NCBI GenBank assembly: GCA_030066045.1
Contig: JASJCJ010000092.1
Coordinates: 1 to 34,683, forward strand
Direction of reading: 5' to 3'
Source of the DNA: Calothrix sp. MO_167.B12
GTDB lineage: Bacteria > Cyanobacteriota > Cyanobacteriia > Cyanobacteriales > Nostocaceae
DNA: 34,683 nt
Made by a program: the position numbers and the translations under genes. The notes under the pieces are model-generated. The model did no database searches, had not been told where the DNA came from, and was given only the letters and a program-made list of their open reading frames with translations. This document shows positions 22,641 through 33,299 of the stretch, in pieces; the stretch's first letter is position 1, and each line of letters opens with the position of its first letter.

Positions 22641-25292
22641 TCAGGTATGATTTGGTTGCAAAACTGGAATTTCAATTATGAATTCTGAGCCTTTCTCCCT
22701 TTCAGTAGAGAAGGATATTTGACCATGATGCTTATCAACAATAATTTGATAGCTAACTGATAATCCTAAACCCGTACCCACACCAACGGGTTTGGTAGTA
22801 AAAAATGGGTCAAATAATTTCTGCTTCACCTCTGGTGTCATGCCCAAACCATTATCAGCAATGTGGATAGCAATGTGGTGATTATCTATTAATTTAGTGC
22901 CAATAGTGATGGTAGGGATCAACAGTTCATCGTCAGTAACGGCATCTTCTAGAGCGTCAATAGCATTGGTTAATAAATTGAGAAATACCTGATTGAGTTG
23001 TCCGGGATAGCAAACTATATGTGGTATGACGCTATAGTTTTTGATAATTTTAATGCCGGGATAATTCTGCTTGGGTTTAAGACGATGTTGCAGAATCATT
23101 AATGTACTTTCAATCCCTTCATGAATATCTACCTTTTTCATCTCCGCTTCATCAAGACGAGAAAAAGTTCTTAATGAGCGCACAATTTTTTGAATCCGTT
23201 CAGAACCCATTTTCATGGAAGATATGAGTTGGGGAAAGTCTGAAACTATATAATCTAGGTCTATTTCTTCTATCAGCTCTCTAATTTCCGGCTGCGGTTG
23301 ACGATAAATTCGCTGATAAAGGTTGAGCAGTCCTAGAACATCTTCAATATATGCATTGGTATGCTCTAAGTTGCCATATATAAAATTCACAGGATTATTG
23401 ATTTCATGGGCTAATCCAGCAACTAACTGTCCCAAACTCGACATCTTTTCATTTTGGATCAGCTGAATTTGGGTTTTTTGCAGCTTTTGTAAGGTTTTTT
23501 CTAATTCCTTGGTTTGTTGTTGAGCAGCAGCAGCAGTTTCTTGACTTTGAGAATAAAGTTCGGCTTGATTAATTGTAATCGCCAATTGATCTACTACCGC
23601 TTCTAGTAATTCTACTTCACTGTCACTCCAAGGACGAATTTGACTCCAGTGACTGCACGTAATTACCCCAATTCGTTGGGAATAGGTTTTAATCGGCAGC
23701 ATGATTTCTGATTTAATTCCCAAATTTTCTAAAAATTGCCGATATATGGGTTCCCTACAATCATTTATATCATCAATTTTGAATATTTCCTGCTTTAACA
23801 AGAAATAGATCACAAATTCAAATTGGGCAACATTGCGTTTGCCGTAAGGCAGTTCTGCTGAAATATCGTCTAGTAAACTTGGTACATCGGGTGTTTTTGC
23901 CTCTTTAATTGTCTTCCAACAGTGTGAATTTGAATCTGGCTGCAACCAGGAAAAACTACAACTATTCACCTGTAATAACTCACGTAGTTCCTGAATTAGT
24001 TTGTCCAAAACAGTATCTAAATCCAAGGATTCACGAATTTGACTACTCAATCTATTTAAAAGTTTTTCCCTGGATGCAATTTCTCGATATTTTGCTTCTG
24101 ATATACGTAAGGCTAATTCTGCATTTTTTCTCTCTGTAATATCTCTGGTAACAATAGCAAAAGCGATTGGTTTGTTAGTGTTTTGGTCTTTAACTAAAAA
24201 GATGGTGTAGTCAACAGGAATCAGTTCCCCGGTTTGAAAGTGCTTGAGACGATATTCCCCTTGCCACCGTCCTGTTTCCATCACTACTGGTGCAATTACC
24301 TGTTGAAAATATTCCCAGTCTTCTGGGCTATGATAATCAAACATTACTGTTGTCTGGAATTGCTGAAGATTGTTGAGTCCAACTAGCTTCAGACCAGCTT
24401 CATTGATATACCATGCTTTATTGTCAAGGGTAGCAATACAAATAAAATCAGAGCTATTGTCCACCAAAGAGACAAACTTCTGCAAGTCTTCTTCAATTTG
24501 TTTGCGCTCTGTAATATCCATTACCATACCATCCCAGACAATATTCCCATTTTCTTGTTTTTCTGGTCTGGCTTGTACTTGTAAGCATTTCCACTTACCT
24601 GAAGGGGTAATAATGCGGTGTTCTATAGACAATGGTTTTAATGTCTGAGCAGAAACCAATATCGATTTTTCAAATTCAGGTAAATCAATTGGATGAATTA
24701 ATGCATATATCCAGTTTATATCTTTCTCTGCATATTCTGATTCTACTTCGTATAACTCTCGACAAGCGGGACTAACGTAAGATAAACTTTGCTCACCATC
24801 CGGATACATGACTAGTTGAAAAATCATTTCCGGTAAATTTGCTGCTAATTTTTGCAACTGGATTGTCTTTTTATGTGATAACGCAGCTGTTTTTTGAAGT
24901 TTAATAATTTGTAATTCTATTTGATTTTGCTTAGTAATTAATTCAGAAAAAAATATAATGCCAGTAATTTTTTGATTGCGATCGCGCCAAGGGACAATTT
25001 TCCAGTTTACCCATTTAATACTGCCATCAGCACAGATTATACAATCTGCTTCACCACTCTCTATAGAGCCATTTAAACATTTTTGATGAATTTTTTTCCA
25101 TTGTGCTGAAGTTTGAGGAAATACATCATAATAAGACTTTCCAATCACAGATTGTGTTTCTAAACCATAATCTTTTAACCAACTATGGCTATGAGTTAGG
25201 CAGCGCATTTCCATATCAAATGCAGCCACCGCAGTAGGTATATATTCCAAAAACGTTGGGAATATGTCAGAGATATTATGTAGGGAGTACAT
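22641..25292 (-). CDS. PAS/GAF sensor histidine kinase
   Basis: An 883-residue soluble sensor kinase. Order: PAS at about residues 12-125, a second PAS with PAC-type end (about 160-265, closing WDGMVMDITERK), a third PAS (about 270-390, closing AIVTRDITERK), a GAF domain (about 410-570), a coiled coil (about 575-620), the dimerisation/phospho-acceptor H629 in GLAHEINNPV, and a C-terminal ATPase domain with NLLTNAIDAL, DNGLGM and GVGTGLGLS. No receiver domain and no membrane helix, so it senses a cytosolic signal. Its kinase end closely resembles that of the protein encoded upstream on the same strand, suggesting duplication or a joint pathway. Confidence 0.9.
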   Translation of the reverse strand: MYSLHNISDIFPTFLEYIPTAVAAFDMEMRCLTHSHSWLKDYGLETQSVIGKSYYDVFPQTSAQWKKIHQKCLNGSIESGEADCIICADGSIKWVNWKIVPWRDRNQKITGIIFFSELITKQNQIELQIIKLQKTAALSHKKTIQLQKLAANLPEMIFQLVMYPDGEQSLSYVSPACRELYEVESEYAEKDINWIYALIHPIDLPEFEKSILVSAQTLKPLSIEHRIITPSGKWKCLQVQARPEKQENGNIVWDGMVMDITERKQIEEDLQKFVSLVDNSSDFICIATLDNKAWYINEAGLKLVGLNNLQQFQTTVMFDYHSPEDWEYFQQVIAPVVMETGRWQGEYRLKHFQTGELIPVDYTIFLVKDQNTNKPIAFAIVTRDITERKNAELALRISEAKYREIASREKLLNRLSSQIRESLDLDTVLDKLIQELRELLQVNSCSFSWLQPDSNSHCWKTIKEAKTPDVPSLLDDISAELPYGKRNVAQFEFVIYFLLKQEIFKIDDINDCREPIYRQFLENLGIKSEIMLPIKTYSQRIGVITCSHWSQIRPWSDSEVELLEAVVDQLAITINQAELYSQSQETAAAAQQQTKELEKTLQKLQKTQIQLIQNEKMSSLGQLVAGLAHEINNPVNFIYGNLEHTNAYIEDVLGLLNLYQRIYRQPQPEIRELIEEIDLDYIVSDFPQLISSMKMGSERIQKIVRSLRTFSRLDEAEMKKVDIHEGIESTLMILQHRLKPKQNYPGIKIIKNYSVIPHIVCYPGQLNQVFLNLLTNAIDALEDAVTDDELLIPTITIGTKLIDNHHIAIHIADNGLGMTPEVKQKLFDPFFTTKPVGVGTGLGLSVSYQIIVDKHHGQISFSTEREKGSEFIIEIPVLQPNHT

Positions 25293-25563
25293 TTATTAAT
25301 TGGTAAGTATTTTGAGACAAAAATAAGGTATTAATAAACATTAATATTTGTAGATGCATAATCGATTTTTGTTAACTTTTTTATTAAAATATCAGCTATC
25401 AATTATCAGTATTCAGCTAATAAGTATCTCTTGACATGAATAATGATATGATTCATATAACTAGTAAAATGCTTAATAATAGTCATTAATTATGTTGTTT
25501 TATCTACTATAAAATAGCTGAGTAAAATGATAAATTATCACCCATTAATTACGAATTACTAAA

Positions 25564-28500
25564 TCACCAACCGATATTATTATTTTCAACTAAAAAAGGA
25601 ATTTTAATTAAGAACTCAGCACCTTTACCAATATCAGAAATACACTCTATGGTACCACTATGTTTTTCAGTCACAATTTGGGTCGTAATTGAAAGTCCTA
25701 ACCCCGTACCTTTACCTTCTGGTTTAGTAGTAAAGAAAGGTTCAAATAATTTTTGCCGGACTGACTCTGTCATTCCTGGACCATTATCAGAAATACTAAT
25801 AATGACGTACTCCCTATCTATCTTGGTGCGAATTGTAATGATATTGGGGCTTTTCTCTATTTCCTTATAGGTTTTACCTTGGTTAGATTCATCCAATGCA
25901 TCGATTGCATTGGCTAACAAATTCATGAATACCTGATTTAGCTGTCCGGGATAACACTTAATCTCTGGTAAATCTCCAAATTCTTTCACTATTTGAATTG
26001 CAGGACGTTGTTTCTTGGCCTTCAAGCGGTTCTGCAAAATCATTAAAGTAGTTTCTATCCCTTGATGAATATTTGTAGGTTTCTTCTCTGGACTATCAAC
26101 CCGCGAGTAGTTTCGCAGAGATTCCATAATATCCAGAACCCGATCTGCTCCAACTTGCATGGAGGAAATCATGTTGGGTAAATCTTCTAACAAATACTCC
26201 AATTCAATATCCTCGATACACTCTGCAATTTCTTTAGGGGGAGAAGTTAGATTATTTTGATACAATTCGAGTAGATGAATTAAATCATCAACGGATTGAC
26301 TGACGTGATCTAAGTTACCAATAATAAAGCTGACAGGATTATTCACTTCGTGAGCTACACCAGCCACCAACTGCCCTAGAGAAGAGATTTTTTCAGTTTG
26401 CACCAGTTGTGCTTGGGTTTGTTGCAGTTTTTCTAAAGACTGCTGTAACTCCTGGGATTTTTCTTGTTGATAGGCATAGAGACGGGCATTTTCAATTGCG
26501 ATCGCAGCTTGGGAGGTAAGTAGTTTGAGAATTTCCATTCCTTTCTCAGTAAATACTCTTGCAGATTGATTATTTTCTAAATAAACAATACCAATAAATT
26601 TACTTTGGTAGAGAATGGGAGCACATAACACTGATTTGGGTTGTGCTTTTTGGATATATGGGTCTGCTTGGGAGATAGTTTCTTGGGTAGCGTTGTTCAA
26701 TACCAGGGGTTGTTGAGTTCTGGCAACATAGTGAATCAGAGATATGGGTACATCTTGGCTTGTTTCTACCGGAGTTGACTGAAGTACAACTGTGGATTCT
26801 TTGTCCGAGGTATCAATTGCTTCAATAAATAGTTGTTTATCTTTCAACAAAATTAAACAACCCTTTTGAGCAGCTGCATTTTCTAAAATAATTGTCAGCA
26901 GCTTTCTCAGTAGATTATCCAAAACAATTTCACTGGTAATGGCTTCCGCAGCTTTTATAAATGTAGCCATGTCCAATGCTCCATGATTGCTACTAGTTTT
27001 CTCAGGAACAAGGCTGAGATTGCCAACAATCGTATTAGTAATATCTTGTTGTGGCGACTCTGGAGAAGTTTGGCTACGAATAATTAAATTACGATGATGT
27101 TTTTCTAAGTCTTGTGCTTTTGCTAATGCTCCCCAGCGCACATAGCAGTAATAAGCTTCTGTCATGTAAGTCTTGGCAACTTGTTCTTTCCCTTGCTCTA
27201 GGTAAAATTTAGCTGCTAGTTCATTCCCTAATGCTTCCTCATGGGTGAAGCCATTTTCCTTAGCTCCAGCAATGGCACGATCATATAAATCCATTGTTTG
27301 GTATTTATGACCTAACACCCGTGCTTTTTCTGCTGCTACTAGGTCATATTTATTTTGATAATTACAGGGTGCATGATGCGCCCATTTCTTCATTTGCTTC
27401 TGGTTGGTTTTTATTTGTTTTAGGTACTGCTTTTGCTCTGAATGTGAAGCTTGTGTAAATAGAGCCAGCATCGCTAAAGAATGATAAAAATTGCTGACAT
27501 AATAAAACATAAAACCTGGATTAGTCTCTTGATATTTCTTAGCTATCAGAGTATTTTTAATTGCTTCATTATAACTTCCAAAAAAATAACTTAGGCGAGT
27601 TTTGCATAGATATAATATACTGAGCCAGGTAGAATTATTGCCTAATGAAGGTAGCATTGTTTCTTCGTTGAATGCATCACCTATCAAAGCAATATTTTCC
27701 AGTGATTTACCCTGAAAATTTAATATATGTTGTCTAACACTGGCTATACATAAACTAATAGGTTTCAAATTAAAATTATTGACAATATCAATATAGTTAT
27801 CGATTTTTGATTCGATTGAATCTAAATTATTACCACTCACAAATAAATTAATACTTAAACACCAAGCATTATAACTAGCAAATTCCAAATCTCCTGCTTC
27901 TAAGCTATTATTTATACCCTCCACTAATGGTGAGATTGTTGTCTTGATCGGCTCTTTAAAGTGCCGGATCATAGCATTGAATAGGTGGTAAACTCTAAAT
28001 TTGAGTAAGTTGACATTCATGGGTTTAACTAAAGAAATTCCCAATTTCCCAAATCGATAACCTCCTTCAATATCACCAAAGTTGTTACATAGTAACGCAC
28101 CATAAAGCATATAACCATAAGCAGCAGCAGCAGACTTACCATATTTAACTGATAATCTAACCATTGCTAACACCGCAAGTGGAAAATACAAGGAACCAGA
28201 TTGACTAGCAGCAGGTGTAATTAACAGTAATATTTTCATTGCTGCTAGTTTATAGGGATCAGTCATTTCTGGCAAATAGTATAAGTTTTCTATTTTCTTC
28301 CCTACTAAAGCCAACTTCGTTTGTAATACTGAAACTACAAAATGTGAAATATTAGGTTTATATGGAAGCTTAACTTCCAATTCTGCCAAAATTTTCACCC
28401 CAATATCTAAGGCTTCATTGAGTCTATTTTGTACCAAATATGATTGAATTTTGATTTCATAAACTTTAATTTTTTCTAAAATATTGTTTAAATTTTGTAG

Positions 28501-31044
28501 GGCTATTTCACTAATTTTCTCAGAATTGTTAAAGTTGCCATTTAAATACTCTGCTTCTGCTGCGTCTATATGTAAACTCAGTGTCATGTCATAGTTGTAT
28601 TGCCAAGAACCTGATGTAAGTAGCCCTAAACCTACATTCAAATACTTAGCAGCAGCTTCATAAGCTGTGGCATCCTTGGCTTTTTGACCAGCTAGAAGGT
28701 TTAGTCTTGCTAGTTCTTCTTTTTCTGATTGTTGTTGTAGTAAATCTACACCTACATTAAGCTGGTTAACAATATCTAGGATATTTTCTGTTAGAGATGC
28801 AGATGGTGTTTGCTTTAGAAGTAGCTGACCAATTTTAAGATGAGTAGATTGTTTTTCTGACTCGGGGATGAGGTAATATGCTGCTTGTTGTACCCGATCA
28901 TGTAAAAATTTATAGCTAACACCAGAAATTTTGTATATGATATTGTCTAAGAAAGATTGTGGGGATGCTTTGTAAGTATCTATATCTTCATCAAATACTA
29001 AAGGTATTCTATAAGTATCATTTAAAGGTAGAATTAAACCTGCTTGCAATGCTGAGTAAAGAGTAGAAGCTGTTTTAGTTAAAGATTTTTCGTTAACAAT
29101 TGACAAAACATCTAATGAAAATTGATCTCCTATACAAGCTGCTAATTGTAGAACCTTTTGAGTAGATTCTGGCAATTTTTGAATGTGACTAGCGACTAGT
29201 TCTACAACATTTTTGTCAGTAATACCAAGGGTTTGGATTTCTTCAATGCTCCATTGCCACTGACAATTACTAAAGTCAAATTTGAAAAATTTTTCTTGAT
29301 AAAGAGTTTGCAGTAATTGGGTAAGAAAGAAGGGATTGCCACCAGTCTTATTGCAAATTAATTCTGCTAAATCATTAACCCGTTCTGTATTATCTTTTAA
29401 TGTTTCTGCAACTAACTGAATAATACTATTTAAAGCTAGTGGTTGTAAAACAATATTATTAATAACTTTAGTGCTTTGATCAATTTCTTCTATTGTCTGA
29501 ATTAACGGATGAGTGGGGCTGACTTCATTATCTCGATAAGCCCCTATCAATAGCATATATTTACTGGATGGGTCAGTTATCAGTAATTGCATTAATTTTA
29601 ATGTAGCTGAATCTGCCCATTGCAAGTCATCGAGAAAGATAACTAAAGGATGCTGTTTACTGGGAAAAACTTGAATAAAATCCGTAAAAACACGATTAAA
29701 TCTGTTTTGTGACTCTATACCTCCTAATTTTACTAATTCTGGTTGTTGACCGATGATTAATTCCACTTCAGGAATGACATCAATGATGACTTGCCCATTT
29801 GACCCGACAGCTTCTAAAATTTTCTCGCGCCATTCTTCTAACTTAATGGCATTTTCTGTAAGCAACTGTCGCATTAAAGAACTAAAAGCCAGAATTAATG
29901 ATGCATAGGGAATATTGCGCTTAAATTGATCGAACTTACCACTAATGAAGTAACCTTTTTGGCGAGTAATCGGTTTATTAACTTCATTGACAACACTCGA
30001 TTTACCAATCCCCGAATAACCAGAGACTAGCATCATTTCACTGCTTCCTTTGCTCACCCTCTCAAAAGCTTCTAGAAGCAGATTGATCTGGGTTTCTCTC
30101 CCATACAGTTTTTGGGGTATAAGTAATTGGCTTAATATATCTAAGCGTCCTGGGGTAAAGTCGATTATTTCGCCAGTAGTTGTGAACTGTTCCCTACAGA
30201 TTTCTAAGTCTGCTAAGATCCCTTTGGCTGTTTGATAACGATCTTCAGCATTTTTTGCCATTAGCTTCATAATAATAGAAGCGATCGCACTGGGAATATG
30301 GGGATATAATTGTTCTATTGCAGGTGGTTGTTTGGCGATGTGACAATGAACTAACTCTAGAGGATCGTTGCTTTGAAAGGGTAATTCTCCTGTGAGTATT
30401 TCATAAAAAGTGATGCCGAGAGAATAAAAATCAGTACGATAGTCTAGAATACGATTCATTCTCCCAGTCTGTTCTGGGGAGATATATGCTAAAGTCCCTT
30501 CTAATTGGTTGGGATGAGATAGTTGCAGTGTTTCTTTAGCAAGACGTGAAGCGATACTAAAGTCAGTCAGCTTTACCAGCCCTGTCTGTGGATTGATGAT
30601 AATGTTGGCAGGTTTAATGTCTTTATGAATGATCTGGTGATTATTTAGGGAAACTAGAGCCTTAGTAAGTTGTAGTGCAATGCTGAAGAATGTTTCCAAG
30701 GACAAGGGAGATATTTCTCTGCCTTCTCCTTTATCTTTACTATTAATGTGAAGAAATTTATCGAGACTAATACCACCAAAGTCTTCAAATATAAGTGCAA
30801 GACGATTTTGATGGGTTTCTAGCCTTAACAGTTTGACGATCCCTTCTAAATCAAGATTTGCAGTGATTTGATATTCGTGTTTGAGGCGAGTAATCGCCTC
30901 CAGGGTAGGATAATCACTTTTGAGGATTTTGATAATTACGGGTTGTTGTTCTAAGTTAGATGTACCCTGATAAACAATGGTATTACTGCCTTCATGAATC
31001 TGTTTACTTAGTTCATATCCAGGAACCAAGGTAGATGTAAGCAT
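25564..31044 (-). CDS. Giant Ser/Thr kinase - AAA ATPase - GAF - histidine kinase
   Basis: A 1826-residue multidomain signalling protein of a type common in filamentous cyanobacteria. Residues about 8-275 form a Ser/Thr kinase with K39, the catalytic H140-K-D142 loop, D161-FS and a SPEQ-x-GR activation segment. From about 312 there is an AAA/NTPase domain with Walker A G342-YSGIGK-SS and an FLDDLQWAD Walker B, then a long helical-repeat region (about 700-1350), a GAF domain (about 1375-1530), H1565 in GVAHEVNNPV and a C-terminal ATPase domain with DNGPGM and GKGTGLGLS. It has both kinase activities in one chain. ATG at 31044 on the minus strand. The related histidine kinase follows 271 bp downstream; no gene lies between. 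Confidence 0.93.
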   Translation of the reverse strand: MLTSTLVPGYELSKQIHEGSNTIVYQGTSNLEQQPVIIKILKSDYPTLEAITRLKHEYQITANLDLEGIVKLLRLETHQNRLALIFEDFGGISLDKFLHINSKDKGEGREISPLSLETFFSIALQLTKALVSLNNHQIIHKDIKPANIIINPQTGLVKLTDFSIASRLAKETLQLSHPNQLEGTLAYISPEQTGRMNRILDYRTDFYSLGITFYEILTGELPFQSNDPLELVHCHIAKQPPAIEQLYPHIPSAIASIIMKLMAKNAEDRYQTAKGILADLEICREQFTTTGEIIDFTPGRLDILSQLLIPQKLYGRETQINLLLEAFERVSKGSSEMMLVSGYSGIGKSSVVNEVNKPITRQKGYFISGKFDQFKRNIPYASLILAFSSLMRQLLTENAIKLEEWREKILEAVGSNGQVIIDVIPEVELIIGQQPELVKLGGIESQNRFNRVFTDFIQVFPSKQHPLVIFLDDLQWADSATLKLMQLLITDPSSKYMLLIGAYRDNEVSPTHPLIQTIEEIDQSTKVINNIVLQPLALNSIIQLVAETLKDNTERVNDLAELICNKTGGNPFFLTQLLQTLYQEKFFKFDFSNCQWQWSIEEIQTLGITDKNVVELVASHIQKLPESTQKVLQLAACIGDQFSLDVLSIVNEKSLTKTASTLYSALQAGLILPLNDTYRIPLVFDEDIDTYKASPQSFLDNIIYKISGVSYKFLHDRVQQAAYYLIPESEKQSTHLKIGQLLLKQTPSASLTENILDIVNQLNVGVDLLQQQSEKEELARLNLLAGQKAKDATAYEAAAKYLNVGLGLLTSGSWQYNYDMTLSLHIDAAEAEYLNGNFNNSEKISEIALQNLNNILEKIKVYEIKIQSYLVQNRLNEALDIGVKILAELEVKLPYKPNISHFVVSVLQTKLALVGKKIENLYYLPEMTDPYKLAAMKILLLITPAASQSGSLYFPLAVLAMVRLSVKYGKSAAAAYGYMLYGALLCNNFGDIEGGYRFGKLGISLVKPMNVNLLKFRVYHLFNAMIRHFKEPIKTTISPLVEGINNSLEAGDLEFASYNAWCLSINLFVSGNNLDSIESKIDNYIDIVNNFNLKPISLCIASVRQHILNFQGKSLENIALIGDAFNEETMLPSLGNNSTWLSILYLCKTRLSYFFGSYNEAIKNTLIAKKYQETNPGFMFYYVSNFYHSLAMLALFTQASHSEQKQYLKQIKTNQKQMKKWAHHAPCNYQNKYDLVAAEKARVLGHKYQTMDLYDRAIAGAKENGFTHEEALGNELAAKFYLEQGKEQVAKTYMTEAYYCYVRWGALAKAQDLEKHHRNLIIRSQTSPESPQQDITNTIVGNLSLVPEKTSSNHGALDMATFIKAAEAITSEIVLDNLLRKLLTIILENAAAQKGCLILLKDKQLFIEAIDTSDKESTVVLQSTPVETSQDVPISLIHYVARTQQPLVLNNATQETISQADPYIQKAQPKSVLCAPILYQSKFIGIVYLENNQSARVFTEKGMEILKLLTSQAAIAIENARLYAYQQEKSQELQQSLEKLQQTQAQLVQTEKISSLGQLVAGVAHEVNNPVSFIIGNLDHVSQSVDDLIHLLELYQNNLTSPPKEIAECIEDIELEYLLEDLPNMISSMQVGADRVLDIMESLRNYSRVDSPEKKPTNIHQGIETTLMILQNRLKAKKQRPAIQIVKEFGDLPEIKCYPGQLNQVFMNLLANAIDALDESNQGKTYKEIEKSPNIITIRTKIDREYVIISISDNGPGMTESVRQKLFEPFFTTKPEGKGTGLGLSITTQIVTEKHSGTIECISDIGKGAEFLIKIPFLVENNNIGW

Positions 31045-31687
31045 TGCAAAACTTTTCCTATGAGACTTTTAAACATTGATACGTGACTATCTCTAGGATT
31101 CCCTGTTTTACAAGCTTTCAAACATTTCCTTAACTGAATTTTTAAAAATCTTCAAAATTATGTTTAGTTTTTATGGCACACTTACTTAAAAACCTGACTA
31201 TATATTCTGGTCAAGAAGAGACGCACTCCTCCAGCGATGTGGTGAGGGCTTGAGGTGCCCACCAATCGGCAGTCATCAAATCGCAGATTTTGATGGGGGG
31301 AGGAGGACCCTTGGGGCTTATCGCCCCGGACACTGGGCACCGGACACATCCCGCTCCGCGTCACCGTGTCCCCGCGTCCCCGCGTCATCCGGTTGAGGGT
31401 TTTTCGTCACCACCGAGAATCTAATAAGTTTGGGAAGGGTACAATTTTTGTAATATCAAGGTTTACAGTCTACTATACCCTAACCTTATTTACACCGCAG
31501 AGTATTATTACCACTGCGCGTCAGTCAAAATTATTGTGTTTTCTAGCTTTGACGTTTTGTATCCCGTTGCTGTATTTCCGCTGACTTGTACTAGTGGTCT
31601 GTCTTATTTTTTATGAGGATTAACAGATACCCGACTTCTTCTTAAAGAAGTCGGGGTTCTAATTTCTGAATATCAGCTTATGGAGTT
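31045..31687. other. Gene-free spacer with GC-rich low-complexity patch and a palindrome
   Basis: Contains a GC-rich patch with repeated CCCCGCGTC words (about 31364-31387) and the hairpin CCCGACTTCTT/AAGAAGTCGGG at 31630-31655, the same family as the hairpins at 19306 and the element ends at 2527. A 68-codon frame on the minus strand here is low-complexity repeat sequence and is not accepted as a gene. Confidence 0.6.
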
Positions 31688-32476
31688 TTAGCTAGTTTTT
31701 CCGCCCAGCAATTGACTATCCCTGAATGTTGCAAACTGCCACACATCTGTTTCTGGAATAGAACAACTTGTTATTGATTGGTAGATGGAGTGACGTTGTG
31801 CATAATTCATCCATTCTTGGAAGACTTCTGTGAAAGCATGAAACACTTTTTCAATTATCTGATAGGCAATTTCTTTTTGTTCTTCCGTAATCGATATATT
31901 TTCAATGATGTGAGATACATCATCTGTATCAATTGAATGATTATTTTCTTCGTTAATATGATGAGAACCGAAAAAATGGTATTCTTCCTGATTAATTTTT
32001 TCAAGTTCTGTTGCAACCTGTGAAATAATGGGTAGACCAACATGACTTGTTGCTTCTAGTGCCTCTATGAGAATTAGCCTTAATACGGGGTCAGTATATG
32101 TATAACATAACCTAAATAGCTGGTAACACAAATGACGTGTTTTCTTTGTTTCTTCACTCCATAAAAAGGTGAGAGTATCTGTAAATTTTACTGGGTGATT
32201 AAACCCCATTTTTTCCATGTCTTCTAAAAACCAAATGAAATGAGTCGAATCTTCACGGCTATGCTGGTTAATTATTTCTTGTATATAGTTATCTGCATTT
32301 TTTTTGAATACTAAATCTTTATTTAATTCACCAAAGAACATGACAAAAAAAACCATGCATGGTGCCCAAACTAGCCTTTTTCTAGGTTCTATTCTTTTAT
32401 CCTGTAAGTATTCTAAAAAGGGGCTTTTAGCTAATTCTTCTTTCTTCTGCTCAATCAGATCTAAAACTTCTTTCAT
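31688..32476 (-). CDS. Haem-oxygenase-like (HDO-type) helical protein, possible di-metal oxidase
   Basis: A 262-residue, all-helical, soluble protein. It resembles the haem-oxygenase-like metal oxidase superfamily: E75-x3-H79 in HSREDSTHF, an E-rich helix E138-x2-E141-x3-H145, and H173-x3-E177-x2-H180 in the GSHHINEENNH segment. The last pattern, H-x3-D/E-x2-H, is the signature of di-iron members such as CADD and related oxygenases. The reaction is unknown. The stretch NDYIQE-like helix before H72 and the length fit the fold. I assign the fold from motif spacing only, so it may instead be a structural relative without metal. It is a lone minus-strand gene in a gene-poor area. Confidence 0.5.
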   Translation of the reverse strand: MKEVLDLIEQKKEELAKSPFLEYLQDKRIEPRKRLVWAPCMVFFVMFFGELNKDLVFKKNADNYIQEIINQHSREDSTHFIWFLEDMEKMGFNHPVKFTDTLTFLWSEETKKTRHLCYQLFRLCYTYTDPVLRLILIEALEATSHVGLPIISQVATELEKINQEEYHFFGSHHINEENNHSIDTDDVSHIIENISITEEQKEIAYQIIEKVFHAFTEVFQEWMNYAQRHSIYQSITSCSIPETDVWQFATFRDSQLLGGKTS

Positions 32477-33209
32477 TTTTATCTTTTGTTAGGTCAAGGT
32501 AAATTCGATAGCACACCCTATTTCGGTAAATATTTTTGATTATTTGAGGTGATGCCTGTTGTATTAGTTAACAATAACCCTGACAAGATTTTTTGGTAGC
32601 ATGATAATGTTTACTCAAAATCAGCTATCAAGCTACAAGCTTGATGCACCAAAATTAATCTATAGGACTCTGACTTGAATTTTGAAAGCATCCTCAGACT
32701 CAAAAGGCTATTTTATAAAGATTAGAGGTCAAAATATTTTCAATAATCAAACAGGATTCCTATATATCATTTTAAAGATAGATAAATTTATTTTGACTCA
32801 AGCAGTTCCATCAAAATTATCCAGTTAACGCAACATTAGTTTTCACATATTTAGTGTGACAAATAAGATTGAAAACTGGTAGCACTTTTACAAAATCTTC
32901 AGTCAATAAAAAAATACTGGGACAATTACTGATAACTGTTTCATTTCGCTTCTAATCTTATGGGACTTAAAATTGTTTCAACCTCAGAATTTATACTGGT
33001 TTTTTTGTCCAGACATTTTATTGGTATTTTTGATGTGCCAAGGAACTTTTCTGCCACCTTCTGTCCCACGTAATCAGATGAAAGCCAGATGATACTTGGC
33101 TTTGATCATCAAAGGTTAGGTTTCCCTGTACCACTGGAAGAAAGGGCAAGATATATCCATCAGAAAATGATTAAGGTTTCACCTACACCTGAATGAATGA
33201 AAAAACAAT
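32477..33209. other. Long AT-rich spacer between divergent genes
   Basis: About 730 bp without a credible open frame on either strand. It must hold the promoters of the divergent HDO-like and threonine synthase genes. Only small palindromes such as TTTGATCATCAAA (about 33100-33113) are visible; no known riboswitch is recognised. Confidence 0.45.
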
Positions 33210-33228
33210 CCCGACTAAAATAGTCGGG
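33210..33228 (+). promoter_or_regulatory. Hairpin in the presumed 5' leader of threonine synthase
   Basis: CCCGACTA-AAA-TAGTCGGG, a perfect 8-bp stem followed by TATGTTTG, about 70 bp before the chosen start of threonine synthase. It could be a terminator of something upstream or a leader hairpin. Confidence 0.4.
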
Positions 33229-33299
33229 TATGTTTGACTGGTATTTTTACTCGTGATACTATCGAGCGACAGTTGACGGACATCCAGGGAAAACGGATT

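Noticed and set aside
31182-31388. 68-codon minus-strand frame rich in Arg, Gly, Ser and Pro
   Set aside because: It translates a GC-rich low-complexity repeat patch (repeated CCCCGCGTC) and has no protein-like pattern.
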